From NCBI GenBank assembly GCA_021527695.1, contig JAKFAO010000008.1, positions 682,001 through 746,000 of the forward strand: a stretch of 64,000 bases of DNA. The letters are read 5' to 3'. The position numbers and the translations under genes were made by a program. The first letter of the stretch is position 1. Each line of letters begins with the position of its first letter. The notes under the pieces are model-generated. The model saw nothing but the letters and a program-made list of their open reading frames with translations. It was not told the origin of the DNA and did not search any database. The DNA is from Naematelia aurantialba (taxonomy: Eukaryota; Basidiomycota; Tremellomycetes; Tremellales; Naemateliaceae). Shown one piece after another: positions 45,537 to 58,000 of the stretch.

Positions 45537-46101
45537 AGGGGCTCAGGGGAGCGCGTTGTTTTGTAATGGCAATCAATGTGTAATGTATTATGAGTGTTAT
45601 GATTGCCACATTGCATTGTTTTTCCACGGTCGGGGTGCCCTTCGGTACGATTATCGCGCAGGATGTGGACTGGATGTTATGCTATGCGAGGTACTGCTCC
45701 GCCTCGTCGCCATGATATGCGCTGCCAAGCCCTCGCCATGGCCATCCATGCCATGAACAACGCTCCCAATCGCTAATGAGCGGCAAAAGCTGTGGAGACC
45801 CCAAAAGGGAACGAATTGCGTGGCGGCGCTCTGGCGCTCGTGCCAACGTTGCCCTGCTCGGTGTCTGTATGAAATCACTTGTCACTCTGCATACCAAGTC
45901 AAGCTTCAAGCATCAAGCATCGCTTCACACGTCCCTCGACGGGGTGGCAGCGGCTCGTGATAGTCCCAACCGCGACACTTGAGAGACAACATCGCTGAGG
46001 AGAGAATCAGTATACGACTAAAAGGAACAACGAGGAGAGAGCCAGTCTACGACTAGACGGCTTCGTACGGCGCTGAAGAGGATACAGTTTCGACTAGAAG
46101 G
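45537..46101. other. intergenic, Sec9 3' end to arrestin promoter
   Basis: These 565 bases have no supported gene. Two copies of an AGAGAxxxAGTxTACGACTA motif (about 46001-46055) lie shortly before the next start. Confidence 0.5.
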
Positions 46102-49100
46102 ATGGCGGAGCCGCCTGCACCGTTGGGACAAGGCGATGGCGGCAGTGTAGGAGGAGGAGCGGGCGGGGGAGAGGAAGCGGGTGGTAGAGGGGAAGCGGGC
46201 GATGGAGGGAGAGGGAGAGGTGGAGGGGGAGGGAGAGGAGGGGGAGCGAGCGGCGGCGGCGGCGGTGGTGGTGGTGGTGATGTTGGTGGTGGTGGTGGTG
46301 GAGGAGGAGGAGGAGGAGCAGGTACAGCGCCGCCTCCGACGTATACCGCCACGCAGCCGCAGGTGCTTGTGGCGCCTCTGCCAGACGCGGCGAGTTTCTT
46401 CTGGGGCAGGACGGTGCAGGGGGAAGTGTACGTCAAGGGCCTAGGCGAGGGGAGGGGTCCGAGCCATGGTGTGCGGAGCTTGTGAGTCCATGACACGGCT
46501 CTACTTGTCTCGTTCCACCTGGCCAGCTCTGCTACCTACTTGCTGTCCACGTAGTCATGCCTTTGCTTCGCTCGAGAATCTGCCCACGTGCATCGTCCGA
46601 GAGATCTACCTACTTGCATCGCTCGAGACGTCTACCTGTATCTTCCCGAGGCCTACAAATATGACTACAGCTATACAATCTTGTCCTTCCCTCTTTCCTC
46701 CATTTCCGTTGCTCTCACCACCGTTCCCCACGACTGAGATGTCGGGTTGACGCTGTCAGGACGATCCAGCTCCTCTGTGTCGATGTGTTCCCTGATTCCC
46801 CCGATATCCCACTTTACAACTTCCCCGTGCAACACCTGTTCCCTGCGCCATCCTTCTCGCCCGCCTCTGAATCCACATCGACTTCGGCCCCTCCGCCAAT
46901 ACTCGATTTGCCCTTCTCGACCTCCCACCGTTTCTCGGTCCCGCTTCCGCATGGTCCCCTGCCGGGCACGCTCAATCTGACGCCGTACCGGCGCGGCGAG
47001 GTGCGGTGGGCGCTGGCTGTCCGACTAGTGCTGGCCTCGGGCGTGCAGTTGACCGAAGAGGTCCGTGTCGAGGGCACGCCACAGGACCCGCCGCCTGCAC
47101 TTGCAGGTGTAGGTGCGGGCGCAGGCGAAGCGCTCGATTCAGAACCCAGGGAAGTCGAGTCGACTCTCGATGTCCGTGGCGCGCGGGTGCGGATGCTGCT
47201 CGATACGGCTGAGCCAAAACTGGGGTCCCTGCTCCGCCTTGGCGTGGAGATCCGTGCGAAAGAGCGGCAGAAGACCGGCGTGGCTGGCCTCGCACAGCAG
47301 GCGGATCCGGCGTCCACGTTACGCCCACTCCGGCGGGTCAGAGTCGAGCTGTTTCGCCGCGTGCTGCTCCCTGCGCGGTCGTCACAGTATTCCACGCCCT
47401 CGGCGTCATCCTCGTCATCCGCCCCGCAATATAACGAGAGTGAGAGCGAGAACGAGGGCCGGCAGCACCTGACGCTGTTGTATACGTCAGGCAAGTCCGT
47501 GCGGTACCCCGGCAACAGTCCGACGCTGCCGCCCCTGCGCGTACTGTTCACTATCCCCACGACCAGTGCTCTGGGCGCGACGTGGGGCGAAATCACCCAG
47601 GCGACGCCGTACCACCACGTGACGTTCTTCGTTCGTGTGGCAGTTGGGTTCGGGGCGAATATGGACGTAGGCACGAGCGAGCAGGGACGCGACTGGATCC
47701 TGGAGCGCGAGGTGGCAATCCGCCCCAAGGTGTGGCGCGAGCCGAGGGAGGTCGTGATTGAGGGCGGGCGGCTGCCGGTCCTGGGCGATGGAGATGGAGA
47801 CGGGGTGGACCTGGGCGATATGAGCGTGACGGACGAACACGCAGCGAGGATCGCGTACCGCTTGAAAGGGAGGGACGTCGTCGGGCAAGGCGGTACCGTC
47901 CGGCCAAGTTCTTTAGGCGCCGACGACCTGCCCCCGCCGCCGCCGTTTGAAGGGGAGGGAGACGCAGGGCCGTCCAAGATCGGCGCCGGTAGTGGTGTCG
48001 GTGATGGTGGTAGTGATGCTGCTGCTGATGCTGCTGCTGGTGGTGGTGGTGGTGCTGTCGGTGGTGTCGGTGGTGGTGGTGGTGGCGGCGGTGTTGGTGG
48101 CGGTGGTGGTGGTGGTGGTGGTGTCGGTGTCGGTGTTGATGACGGCGGCGAGCTACCAAGTTTCCTCGAGTCCGAGGAACAAGCGCGGACGGGAGACGCC
48201 CCCGTCCTGCATGAGGCAGTGCGGACGGAACGACTCGTGCCGGTAGAGTTTGAGGATATCGATGTCGATGTTGGCGTGGAGGACGAGGTCGATCGGTCGA
48301 CTTGGGTTGGCAGGCGTGGCAGTCTGGGTGGCGAGCTGGGAACGTGGATCGAGGTGAGTCGAGTGTCGAGTTGCATCTACATCCTGCTCGGCTGTGATGC
48401 TTGTTCTTTCCTTTGGATTCGTTGTTGGTCTTGAGTCTTGCTCTTTGTGGACAATCCTCCTTGTGCCTGTTCTTGGTCCTGTTCTCGTTCTTTCCTTGTG
48501 CTGCTCCCGTTCCCGTTCTTGTTTGTGCTCCCGTTCTTGTCCGTTGCTGTCCTTCTTGTTGCTTGTTCTGCTCTGTGCCTGACTTTTGTCACGGGGTGAG
48601 TGCTGACATGCACAGTACGACGGGTACGAGACCTTCTCCGTTGCCCCGCCATCTGTAGCTGCGTCGTTCGGGGTAGGCGGGTCCATGGACCCCCCGCAAG
48701 AAGGCGACGAAGATGTGGCCGTGTTGAATGGCATGGCGGTGAGGCTGGGCCTGGGCGACGGCGGGCGAGGGGTCGGCGGAATGGACTTGATCGAGCGGTT
48801 GGGGCTGGGTGAGGGGACGCGGGTGGTGGATCTGCAGGTGGGTTGCTTGCTATTCTAAACTCCTCTCGAGGGGCTTTGGGTTTTCCTTCTCCACATGTGG
48901 TTGACCCTCTTCTGCCTGCTTCCTTTCTACGTCTCTGCGCTCTGCGCTCTGTGCTCTGTGCTCTGTTCTCTGTGCTCTGTGCTCTGTGCTCTCAGCACGA
49001 AGCCGCCACACTCGATGATCTCCATTTAGGCTCGGCTGACAGCTAGCAGGAAGACCTCCCACCCACCATCGACGAGCCCTCTTTCCCGGCTTTGCCAGGT

Positions 49101-49493
49101 TTCTCCACCCAGCCCGCCGAAGGCCACTTTCGCGGCCGAGCACCCGACGCCTCTCCGCCCAGTTTCGCGCTGTCCGAAGCGCAAGCCCAGGCGCACGCAC
49201 ACGCCCATGCCCACGGCAATGCCAATGCAAACGTCAACGTCAATGCCAACGCCAATGCCAGCGGTCATGGCTTGGGTCAAGTTCCCGTCGGCGTGCACGT
49301 ACGTGTACATCCCCCTGTGGCGGGAGTAGGAGGGAGAGGGGTGAGAGTAGGCGTCCCGGGAGCGACGGTGGCTGGAGCGCGGCGGCCACTGCCGGGCCAG
49401 CCGAGGGAAGGGGAAGCGCCGCCGGGGTACTTTGGTAGTGGGAGTCCCGAGGCCGCAGGAGGTGCAGGCGGCGGGCCGCCGGCTTATAGTTGA
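46102..49493 (+). CDS. alpha-arrestin-like protein (ART/Rim8-type adaptor)
   Basis: Alpha-arrestins link membrane proteins to the Rsp5 ubiquitin ligase. Exons 46102-46481, 46760-48353, 48616-48837 and 49050-49493 keep frame and give 879 residues. A Gly-rich N-terminus with PPPTY leads into the arrestin N-domain (FFWGRTVQGEVYVKG, LTIQLLCVDVFPDS, LPFSTSHRFSVPLP, TPYRRGEVRWALAVRLVL). The C-domain follows (VESTLDVRGARVRMLLDT, LGSLLRLGVEIRAKE, LFTIPTTSALGATW, VTFFVRVAVGFG). A Gly/Val low-complexity run (47990-48145) comes before YDGYETFSV and ends in PPAY. PPTY and PPAY are PPxY motifs that bind WW domains of Rsp5. An Ala/His/Asn repeat (AHAHAHAHGNANANVNVN) lies near the end. A 520-codon reverse-strand frame overlaps it and is rejected. 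Confidence 0.85.
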
Positions 49494-50290
49494 TTGTCTG
49501 GTCTGAGTTCTGCATCCTGCATCCTGCATTTGCAGTTGGGTGTGTTCTGTATTCTGTATTCTGCAATCTGCATTCTGCATTCTGCAATCTGCAATCTGCA
49601 TCCTGCAATCTGCAATATGCATTCTGCTTGTGCTTCGTGTTTCGTGTGTCTAGTAGGTGACACCGATGCCAACGTACATGCATTGGCCACGCCACTGGCA
49701 CTGGTATTCATTTTTGAGGCCCGACTCTGACCATGATCCGGACTCGTCACTCGTCGGGCTCATTCACCCGACTCGTCACCCGTCGCACTCTTCACTCATC
49801 ACTCGTCGCACTCTCTACTCGTCGCACTCGTCACTCTTCCTCTGCTGCTCGTTCGTCTCGGCACTGTGGGCAGCTGAGCTATGCGACCGCGTAAAGACGC
49901 CATGATTAGGCGCGCCGCACCCAAGCTAGATAGCTCCCTTGACGCCTATTCCCGACCTATCTTGAAGCTCTGGCCGTCTTCCGGCAGCTCGGCTGTCTCT
50001 CTGCCGCGGAATGTACGGAGATGCCCATTAGACTTTTGGTGTCGTCTCCCTCTTTAACCTTGCGACAATCTTGCCGCTCGGATCTGACAAGGGCAACAGA
50101 GGAGAAGGCGGAGATCCGCGGGAAATGACCGACGGCCACGGCACCCCAGTCCGAGCAGCAGCGCTGCCCAGTTGGCCAGGCAGCGAAACAGCGAGCGGGA
50201 TGGGCGCAGTCGCAGCTGCATCGGAGGAGAGCCACACCACCAGACGATGAGCCGCAGCAGCAGATGCGAGCCGCAGCAGCAGAGCATGAG

Positions 50291-50321
<31 letters not shown>

Positions 50322-51074
50322 AGGAGGAGGGGGGAGCAGCACCGACAGGAGCACCATATGCAGGTGGCGCGGCGTTGGAGGCCGCCACCGGATGATTCAC
50401 AGTCTCGCAAACTCTCCGCGGGACTCGTCGTGTGCTTTGTTCAAGCATATGCAAACTGTCCCTATGCATCGGACGTGCTGGAGCGCTCTCTGGGACCCGG
50501 GACCCGGGACCCTACACCAAACAATCAGATCTCGCATCAAGACGCCTCTCGTTCTCCGCACTCTGCCCTCGGCCGTCCCTGCGTCGCTACGGCCTCGGCT
50601 GGTCCCTGCCACCGCGCCCTCGGGCGCTGACCAGAGCTGCTTCGAAAGCTTGCATTCGCCGTGCTCCCACCGCGGTCCACACGAATAGACGCTCCAGCAG
50701 ACAGCCATCAGCCTCGGCCTTCTGCCCTCTGCGTTCTGCCCTCTGCGTTCAGCCGTCTGCCCCCGGCCCTCTGCCATCCTTCTGCTCGCCCTGCCACTGC
50801 TGATCTTCTGCTCGCTCCACCACCCCGTCTGACCAGTCACAGCCAGTCGCCGGTCGTTGCCCGCTCTCCGTGTGCGTCGCCGTGGACCACAATAGACACA
50901 AAGACGCCGTCGCGTCCGCGTACAAAAGAGACTCGACAACCGCCCATGAGTGCTCTCTGTCGGTCATAACCCGGGCGGGCGCCCGCGACCCTCTCCTTCT
51001 TCCTCTCCTTCCTCCCCTTCTTAAACCCCTTCCTTTCTGTTTCTCCCCTTCCCGTCGGTGCTGGACATCACGAC
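49494..51074. other. intergenic region with repeat block
   Basis: These 1.58 kb lie between the arrestin gene and the PAS gene. They contain the TCTGCA array listed next, a GAGGAGGA run (50286-50335), CTCGTCACTC repeats (about 49740-49840) and a TCTGCCCTCTGCG repeat (about 50718-50760). Open frames up to 180 codons on both strands overlap and show no domain. No gene is supported. Confidence 0.5.
49505..49632 (+). repeat. TCTGCATT/TCTGCAA 7-bp array
   Basis: About 15 units of a 7-base word (TCTGCAA, TCTGCAT, CCTGCAT) follow each other just past the arrestin stop. Confidence 0.85.
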
Positions 51075-53639
51075 ATGTCGTCTTCTGTGAGTACAGCCTT
51101 CTCCCAGGACGCTGTACGATGGCGAAAAAAATCCGATGGCCCAGCTCCAGCTAGTAGACACCATCCAACAATGCTACAGCCCGTGCGGCGGCTGACAGTC
51201 TACAGAGCCGACGCGTGAGCGAGTCCGGCTCGAGCTCCAGAAGACGTGACCGTCCCCAACGTGATTATCCGCCCGACCAAGGCTTGTCTGCCATATTCGT
51301 CGTGATGGGCGACAAAGAGGTGAGCTCTTGCTGGCCACTGCTCCGATCCTTCCTTGTCTCTTATGGAGCTGAGCCTCCATGTGCTTGGCCCTCAATCCAC
51401 TTGGTCTCATCCTCTGCGTCTCTATCGCCTGACACTTGTGGCTTTGGTGCTGACCTGCAGGCATCGTACATTTACATCTCGTCGTCAATCACCGACATAC
51501 TAGGCTACGAGCCGTCCGAGCTCATCGGGAAATCCGCGTACATGATGTTCCACCCCGACGAGATCCCCTTCCTCCGCGAGGTGCACTAGTGAGTCGTCGA
51601 GTCTCGAGTCTCTCTTCCCTGCTCCTACGCATCTCCCCTTCAGACGTGTTTCTGCGGTGCCAGCCATCTGCCCTACTCCACTCTGTCAAATTTAATGTCC
51701 GCCAACGGCCATGACTGAGCCACGCGTAGTCGCGCTCTGACCGAGCAGTCGGCAGCGTGCGTGGCATACATGCGCGAGTTGCATCGGGATGGCTACTTTG
51801 TCGAATGCTGCGTGAGCTAGTACGTCGTGTTCCATCTGCATCATCCCTTACCGGCCAATTCACGAACAAGTTGTCAAGCGTCACGAAAGAGAAAGAAGAA
51901 AAAGGCAGACGAAAGAAGAAGGACGGAAGAAGAAAGACGAAAGAAGAAAGATGATGGACGTAGACGAAGGCGAAGACGAAAGACAAGTGCTGATGCCGCA
52001 GTTCGACGGTATACGGCCAGTCGGTCGGGATGATAACACGAGCGGAGGACGGCCCACGGACGATCCGCAAGTCTTCCTCGCTGGCGTCCTGGCGCCCCCA
52101 CGGCCCAGCTGATGCGTGTAGAACAAGCGCTCACGGCTCGGGAGGTGATCGAGGTCTCGCCGTCTTCGCAGGGACGGTTCTCTGTCCGTGTGAGCCCACG
52201 TCGAGGCTTCGCCTTCCGCCTGTTGTTTTCATAGATGCTGATGAAGGTGATTCCTCATCCTCGACTGGTCGGCTTTCAACTGCGAACAGCGCCTTACCCA
52301 CGCCCCGCACCCACGGATACGGACCCCCCGGCGCCCGTCCTCCCCCCTCTCCGACGCCGATCGCTCCGACACCGCCCACGCTTCACCGCAAAGCACCGCT
52401 CTCCCTCCGGCCCCCCCAGAGGCAGAGTGGGCCTTGCCGCCACCTCGGCCGCGGACGTTCTTCCTCGTTGATCGGTTTACGGATACCGGCCGGGTCATGT
52501 ATGTCAGCAACGACGTGATTGTCAATGCCAATAGCGTGAGTCATCCCTTGCTTGTCTACGACGTGGGACGCTTTGGCGCGTTGGACATTGGACGCATTGG
52601 ACACCTTGGACGCATGGGACGACAGCTTTGGGTCGCGTCGATTTTAGTTGCTCTGAGAAACTAGCGGAGAAATGAGCGACTGCGGGAGGTGCAGGCTGCA
52701 CAGAGATGGAACCGCGAGGGCCCAGGCGGCGCGCGAGGTGCAGGAACAGAGACGAGGATTTCTCGGCTGAGGGACGCGGGCACGTATGTTACCAACAAGG
52801 GACATTGCGGAGAAAACATGGAGCGCGAGGCGGTCGAAGGGAGAGGGGGGAAGGGAGAGGGGATGTAAGGCAGAGAGGATGGAAGGCAGAGGGGATGGAA
52901 GGGAGCGGATGGAGAGGAGGGATGCCGGGGAGAGGACGAAGACGAGGGATGCAAGGCACTGGGACAGCCGATATATTGCGCGGCAATTCACAGTCTGAAC
53001 GTGCAGCGCCAGTCGAAGGGCCATCGAGCGCGCAGAAGTCGGATCGGCGCTAACTTTTCGCAGCTGAAAAACCAGCCATTCTACTCGATCGTCCGGCCGT
53101 CCGACCGCCCCCTGGTAAGGCAGTACATGGAAGCTGCCAAGGCGTGGTCGCCTGTCGTGCAGAGTGGCGAGCGGAGCGGGGGGTATGGGTACTGTAATTT
53201 CTCGGTGCTCAAAGTACGTGCTTGCAAGCTGGAGCGCACGACCATGCTGACGCTGGTTCGCCTTTCCGCTGTCTGCTCTGTCGCCTACCATTATGCGCCT
53301 TGTGCCCTGCCGTTGTCCGCGTTGTCCGCGTTGTCCTCGTTGTCCGCGTTGTCTCCGTTGTCCGCGTTGTCCGCGTTGTCCGCGTTGTCCCCTCGTTGTG
53401 TCCTGGTGGTGTCCCCTACCGGCGGCCCCACTGCCCCTTGCCCTGATCCCTCTGTGACCTGCATGCCACACCTTGTCCAACTCTCCTTACAGATCCCAGA
53501 CCTCCCCCCAGAGGGCGAGCAGATGCCCCAAGGCACCGACGAGACCGAACGCAGCATGCCCGGACAGGGTTTCATCGCCGTCGAAGGCATCTTTACGGCT
53601 TCGAGCGACGGTCTCATCTGCATGATCGACCCCAAGTAG
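51075..53639 (+). CDS. PAS-domain protein
   Basis: Exons that fit are 51075-51086 (MSSS), 51206-51319, 51461-51588, 51730-51819 and one starting 52002. They carry GLSAIFVVMGDKEASYIYIS, SSITDILGYEPSELIGKSAY and MMFHPDEIPFLREVHY, then AYMRELHRDGYFVECCVSY, the PAS core and its PAC-like edge. Later blocks are EVIEVSPSSQGRFSVR, ALPPPRPRTFFLVDRFTDTG with RVMYVSNDVIVNANS, SIVRPSDRPLVRQYMEAAKA, and the end IFTASSDGLICMIDPK. The second half looks like another PAS/PAS-like module, so it may be a sensor or signalling protein. Exons between 52002 and 52540 do not join cleanly by eye: the strong segments sit in different frames. No GATA finger or kinase domain is visible. Ligand unknown. Confidence 0.7.
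53288..53398 (+). repeat. TTGTCCGCG 9-bp repeats in an intron of the PAS gene
   Basis: About eleven units of GTTGTCCGC or variants fill the intron between 53215 and 53490. Confidence 0.75.
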
Positions 53640-55090
53640 CCCCGCGCGCCACGAGACGACACGACAGCACACAGACGACAGCACACCATACGACAGCAAG
53701 AGCACATGACAGATACCTGGCAGAAGAGAGATGGCAGACACCACAGCACTGTACAGATACCAGCAGAAGAGAGATGGCAGACGAGACAGTACTGTGCAGA
53801 TACCAGCAGAGAGAGGAGATGGCAGACGACACAGTGCTGTGCAGATACCAGCAGAGAGAGGAGATGGCAGACGACACAGTGCTGTGCAGATACCAGGCAG
53901 AAGACAGAAGATATCGGGCGCACAGGATAGTGCGGATACCAAGCACGAGACGGAAGACACAGTATCGGGCGAATGGATCACGCGAGTCTCGACTTTCAAG
54001 CATCAAGTATAATCGTGTCCGGCGCCGGCGTCCCTATTCAAGACCTGGCTCATCCCCTCCCCTCGTCGGCACCCGTCTTTGGCCCCGCTTTGCGGTTGAT
54101 GTGTCGGCACACGATGTCCCGAGACGCCCAGCACATGGCCTGCAGATCGAGACGAAGTCCTCCCAGGCGGACTTTCTCGACTCGTCGGTGACATGACTGG
54201 CATCCGACGGGCGTCTGGTGACCTAGACGAATCGGAAGAGAGTAGATGGGAGGACGTAGCGAGGAGGATCGAACGAGGGTGGTCACTTTGGATCAGACAG
54301 CGCGCACGGGCACGGATCGCAGATTCGGGAGTCACTATGTAGCAACAACCACAGCAATCGCAACAGACGCAGGACAGACAGATGTACCAAGCAATCGCAA
54401 TCGCAATCTCAATCACACTCACAATCTCAATCACAATAACAATCTCAATCACAATAACAATCTCTATCACAACCGCAACCGCAACCGCGACCGCAAACGC
54501 AAGGACGCACGAATCACTTCACGGTCCGAGCAGACCCACCACCACGCATAAGATATATACCGTATGTATAATCATGCATGACTCCGCGATTCGCCCGAGG
54601 TGTGGCATCGTCCTTGGCATCTCTTCATCTTTCCATCTCCTTACCTCTTCACCTCCTTATCTCTTTACCTCATTATCCCGTCATCAGTCTCTCAGATGCT
54701 GGTCCCGGGATACACTACATGCTGAGCCAGTGCTATGGATCAAGAAGAATGGTGTCTACGATCTACACGATGTGTCCTGCTCCCTCTTACTCCTACTCCG
54801 CATTCATACTCCTAAGAACTCGTGCTCGTGTTCCTACTCGTGCTCGTGCTCCCTCTTCGGCTGTGCTCATCGACTTGTCTATGCTGAGCCTCCTCCGCCA
54901 GCTCCTTGCTCGTCTATGCTCTGACTGCTGCTCGTTGCCATGGCTTGTTCTCCTGTCCTCGGCTTCGTTTGTCCGTGGCTTGTTCTCGTGTCCGTGGCTT
55001 TGTTGACCTGCCCGTGGCTTGTTCTCGTGCCCTTCGTTCTAAAGACACGCCAGCGTGCCGCCAACCCCCGCGGCCGACACCACCGGCCTC
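53640..55090. other. convergent intergenic region with two repeat arrays
   Basis: This lies between the 3' ends of the PAS gene and the RNA helicase. It contains a 43-45 bp minisatellite and an AATCNCAATC hexamer array (about 54391-54503). Repeats of GTGGCTTGTTCTCGTG lie at about 54955-55035. No gene is supported. Confidence 0.55.
53719..53894 (+). repeat. four-copy 43-45 bp minisatellite
   Basis: Units run from CAGCAGA through GAGATGGCAGAC to GTGCAGATAC. The last two copies are identical over 45 bases, and the first two carry small changes. Spacers are absent, so it is not a CRISPR array. Confidence 0.9.
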
Positions 55091-58000
55091 TCAAGGCCGC
55101 GACATGAGCCGTCTGGGTATATCCTGTCCCCGCCTCGCAGACGGTCCCATATGCGGTACCGGGGCGGCGCTGGTATAGCCCCCTCCACCTGCGCTTCGGC
55201 CCCTGCTCTGCCTGGACTGTTGCGGCCCGGTGCCCCCAACAGATCTACGCCCATCGCCTCCACCTCCACCTCCACCAGCATCAGCACCGTCTTGCAGCAG
55301 AGTGCCCCAGACAACAGCATCACCAGCTCCAGCCCCAGCATCAACGTTGGCTCTAGCACCGCCGTAGCCGCCATTAGTAGCACCAGCACCAGCACCGCCA
55401 CCGCCACCGCCAATACCCCAGTCTCCACGGGTGTCGACGCCGCCAAAGCCAGCATCCGCACCCGCCTCGCCATACGGCGTGGTGGGGCGCGTGTTCGCGG
55501 CGGTGGTCAGGGCGGTGGTTGGCGCTGTGGTCGGTCGGGAAGCGGCCCTCGACCGCGAGTCGCCCTCGCGCTCTGCCGCGTAGTCGTCCAGCAAGCGCAC
55601 GATATCGGTCGTGAGCATCTCGAGCTCCTTCATCTCCTCTCTGTGCAAAGGCATGACAACGCGCTTCGGCACGCGCCGCTCAGCGTCCGCGTTGCCGTCG
55701 CCATCGCCCTCGTCGTCGTCACTTTCGTTCTCGCCCTCGTCGCCATCGCGCCCCTCGTCCTCGGCGTCATCGATCCGACTCGTTCCAGGCTGCACGTGTA
55801 CCCTGTGCTGCGCCGACTTCCAGCGTTCATCGCGTTCTCGCACGAGCTCCTTGCCAACTCCTTCGAACACGCGCAACATGCAGGCGTCGAGCAGCGTCTT
55901 GAGCCGCTGGATATCGTCGAGCGCCGGGACATTGCCCCATACGGGCAACCAGCCATCGCACTCTAGTCCGCGGTCCGTGACGACCAGGTTGTAAGCGCCA
56001 AAGAGCATGTAGGTCAGCGGGTCGAGCCGCGTGACGTTCCGCAGAGTGGATATCGAGTTCGACGCCTTGCCTCCCAGCGGCACGACCTCGGATTTCTCCC
56101 CAAATGCATACAACCGCTTCTCAGCGGGATTGAACGACGTCGTGGGCTCTTCGGGTCCGCCCGTCTCCCTCTTGCGCGCATTGACAGATGCCGTAGAAAT
56201 GAAACATTGCTGCACTGTCAGCTTCACGAAACGAGCGCATACAGAGCACGTACCTTATCATGAGGAGTTTGGCAGATCTTGTCCGATGTTCGAATGGCAA
56301 AGTTCGGCGCACAGGCAGTGGCGATCAACGCAGCGAGCAGAGGCAGCGAGTTTCCATTCTCGTTGAGCCGTGGAGGGATGATGTCCTTGCGCGGTTGTCG
56401 GCCACCGGTTTGTCGCACAGCTCCGCTGGTCGCAACCGTTATGACGCCAGTCTGGTACAGCGCTTGCAACAGGCTGCCCTTGATTTGTCGAATTTCAAGC
56501 AGACTTCTGACTGAGAGGAAATTGTCATCGCAGAAACGGTGCGACGCCCAATGCCCATGCTGCCTATCGATCACATCCCAGGCGTTGTAAGCGGCAACTA
56601 TGGCGAGAGGATCCGAACGGAAAGCGTTGGGCGACCACGAGTCCTTGACGTCGTCCGCTCTCTCTCGTACAGCTACCGGAGACATGAATGGATCTCGACA
56701 ATGCAGGGCAGCTGCGAGTGTAAGAGCAGAGTCGAGGCACCGGAAGAAGGCGCCAAAGAGAACCAGCTTGCCGACCGCAGCGTTGACGGGCATTTGCAGC
56801 AACAGGCGTCCAAGAGCCGTGACGTTGCCGGAATCATTGAGAGCTCCAAGCATATGCAGAGACTGCCTCGCCGCTGCGACGCGTGATACCTCGGGTGGCT
56901 CGATAGCAGCTGCCAAGACCTCTTCGACTTCACCAAGGTTCAGCGCCTGCCGTCAGCGCAATCCACTATGTGTATCTCACCTTTACGTGCATGACGACTT
57001 CACTGAGATCAGAACGCTTCATCTCCACCAACTGATGCGACGCCAGGGTGGCGAGGCGCTGCTGTGACAGCAGGCCGTAATACTGACCAGGCCGATGTCG
57101 GCCAGCACGACCCACACGTTGGTTCAGGTTGCTCAATCCCACCCAGCCGGTCACGAGACTCGAGATGTGCCGCCCAGGATCGTACATCTTCTCTTTATTT
57201 CGAGCAATGTCGATGACGTGGACGACATCTGGGATCGTTACCGACGTCTCTGCAATATTGGTCGCCAAGATAATTCGACGCACACCCTCCGGTGGCCGGT
57301 TAAACACCTCTCGTTGTTCCGCTGGCGGGATCGACGAGTGCAGGTAATGTACGCTGAAGCGGGACGAATCGTTGAAATTGAGACCAAACAGTGGCCGGGA
57401 CCGGTCGAGCAATATATCCGCGGTTTTCTTGATCTCATCCCAACCAGGTAGGAACACGAGGACGTGACCATCGTCTGATATTCGCACGACGTGAGCGATG
57501 GTCAACGCGACGAGAGCGTATGGAATCTTGAGCTGGGTTCCGGAGTCGGGCTTGAACTGGTCGCGCGGCGATAATTCCGCGGCAATGTACTCATTGACGT
57601 CTTTGTCGGAAAACACCCATCCTCCTGAACGAGGCGTGAGTCCCTTCTGAACTTCGGGCAAGATATCATCCAAGTAATGCCTTTCCACAGGATATGTTCG
57701 GCCTGGCACTTCGAGGATCGGGGCGGGCAGGCCTCGGGCGTCCTTGAAGTAGTTTGTGAACAGTGTGGGATCCACAGTGGCGGACATGAGAATCACTCTC
57801 AGCGGTACGCCACGAGCTCTTCTGTCTGCGAGCAATTGCTTGAGGACGACCAGGACCAGATCGGTGTCAATGTCGCGCTCGTGAACCTCGTCGACAACGA
57901 TATGTGAAATTTGGTCCATCATGGCGACGGATTGAGGGTTTGACTTGGGGCCAAGAGCACTCTGCATCTTCTTGAGGAAGATACCCGTCGTGCAGAACGT

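Noticed and set aside
46814..48376. 520-codon open frame on the minus strand
   Set aside because: It is antisense to the arrestin gene, whose frame carries arrestin motifs and good splice sites. The reverse product is only Ser/Pro/Thr-rich, as expected from GC-rich coding DNA.
49957..50469. Minus-strand 170-codon frame
   Set aside because: It is driven by the GAGGAGGA repeat and Ser/Cys-rich composition, with no domain and overlapping frames on both strands.
53719..53894. CRISPR-like array
   Set aside because: The repeats are directly abutting without unique spacers, and the host is a eukaryote.
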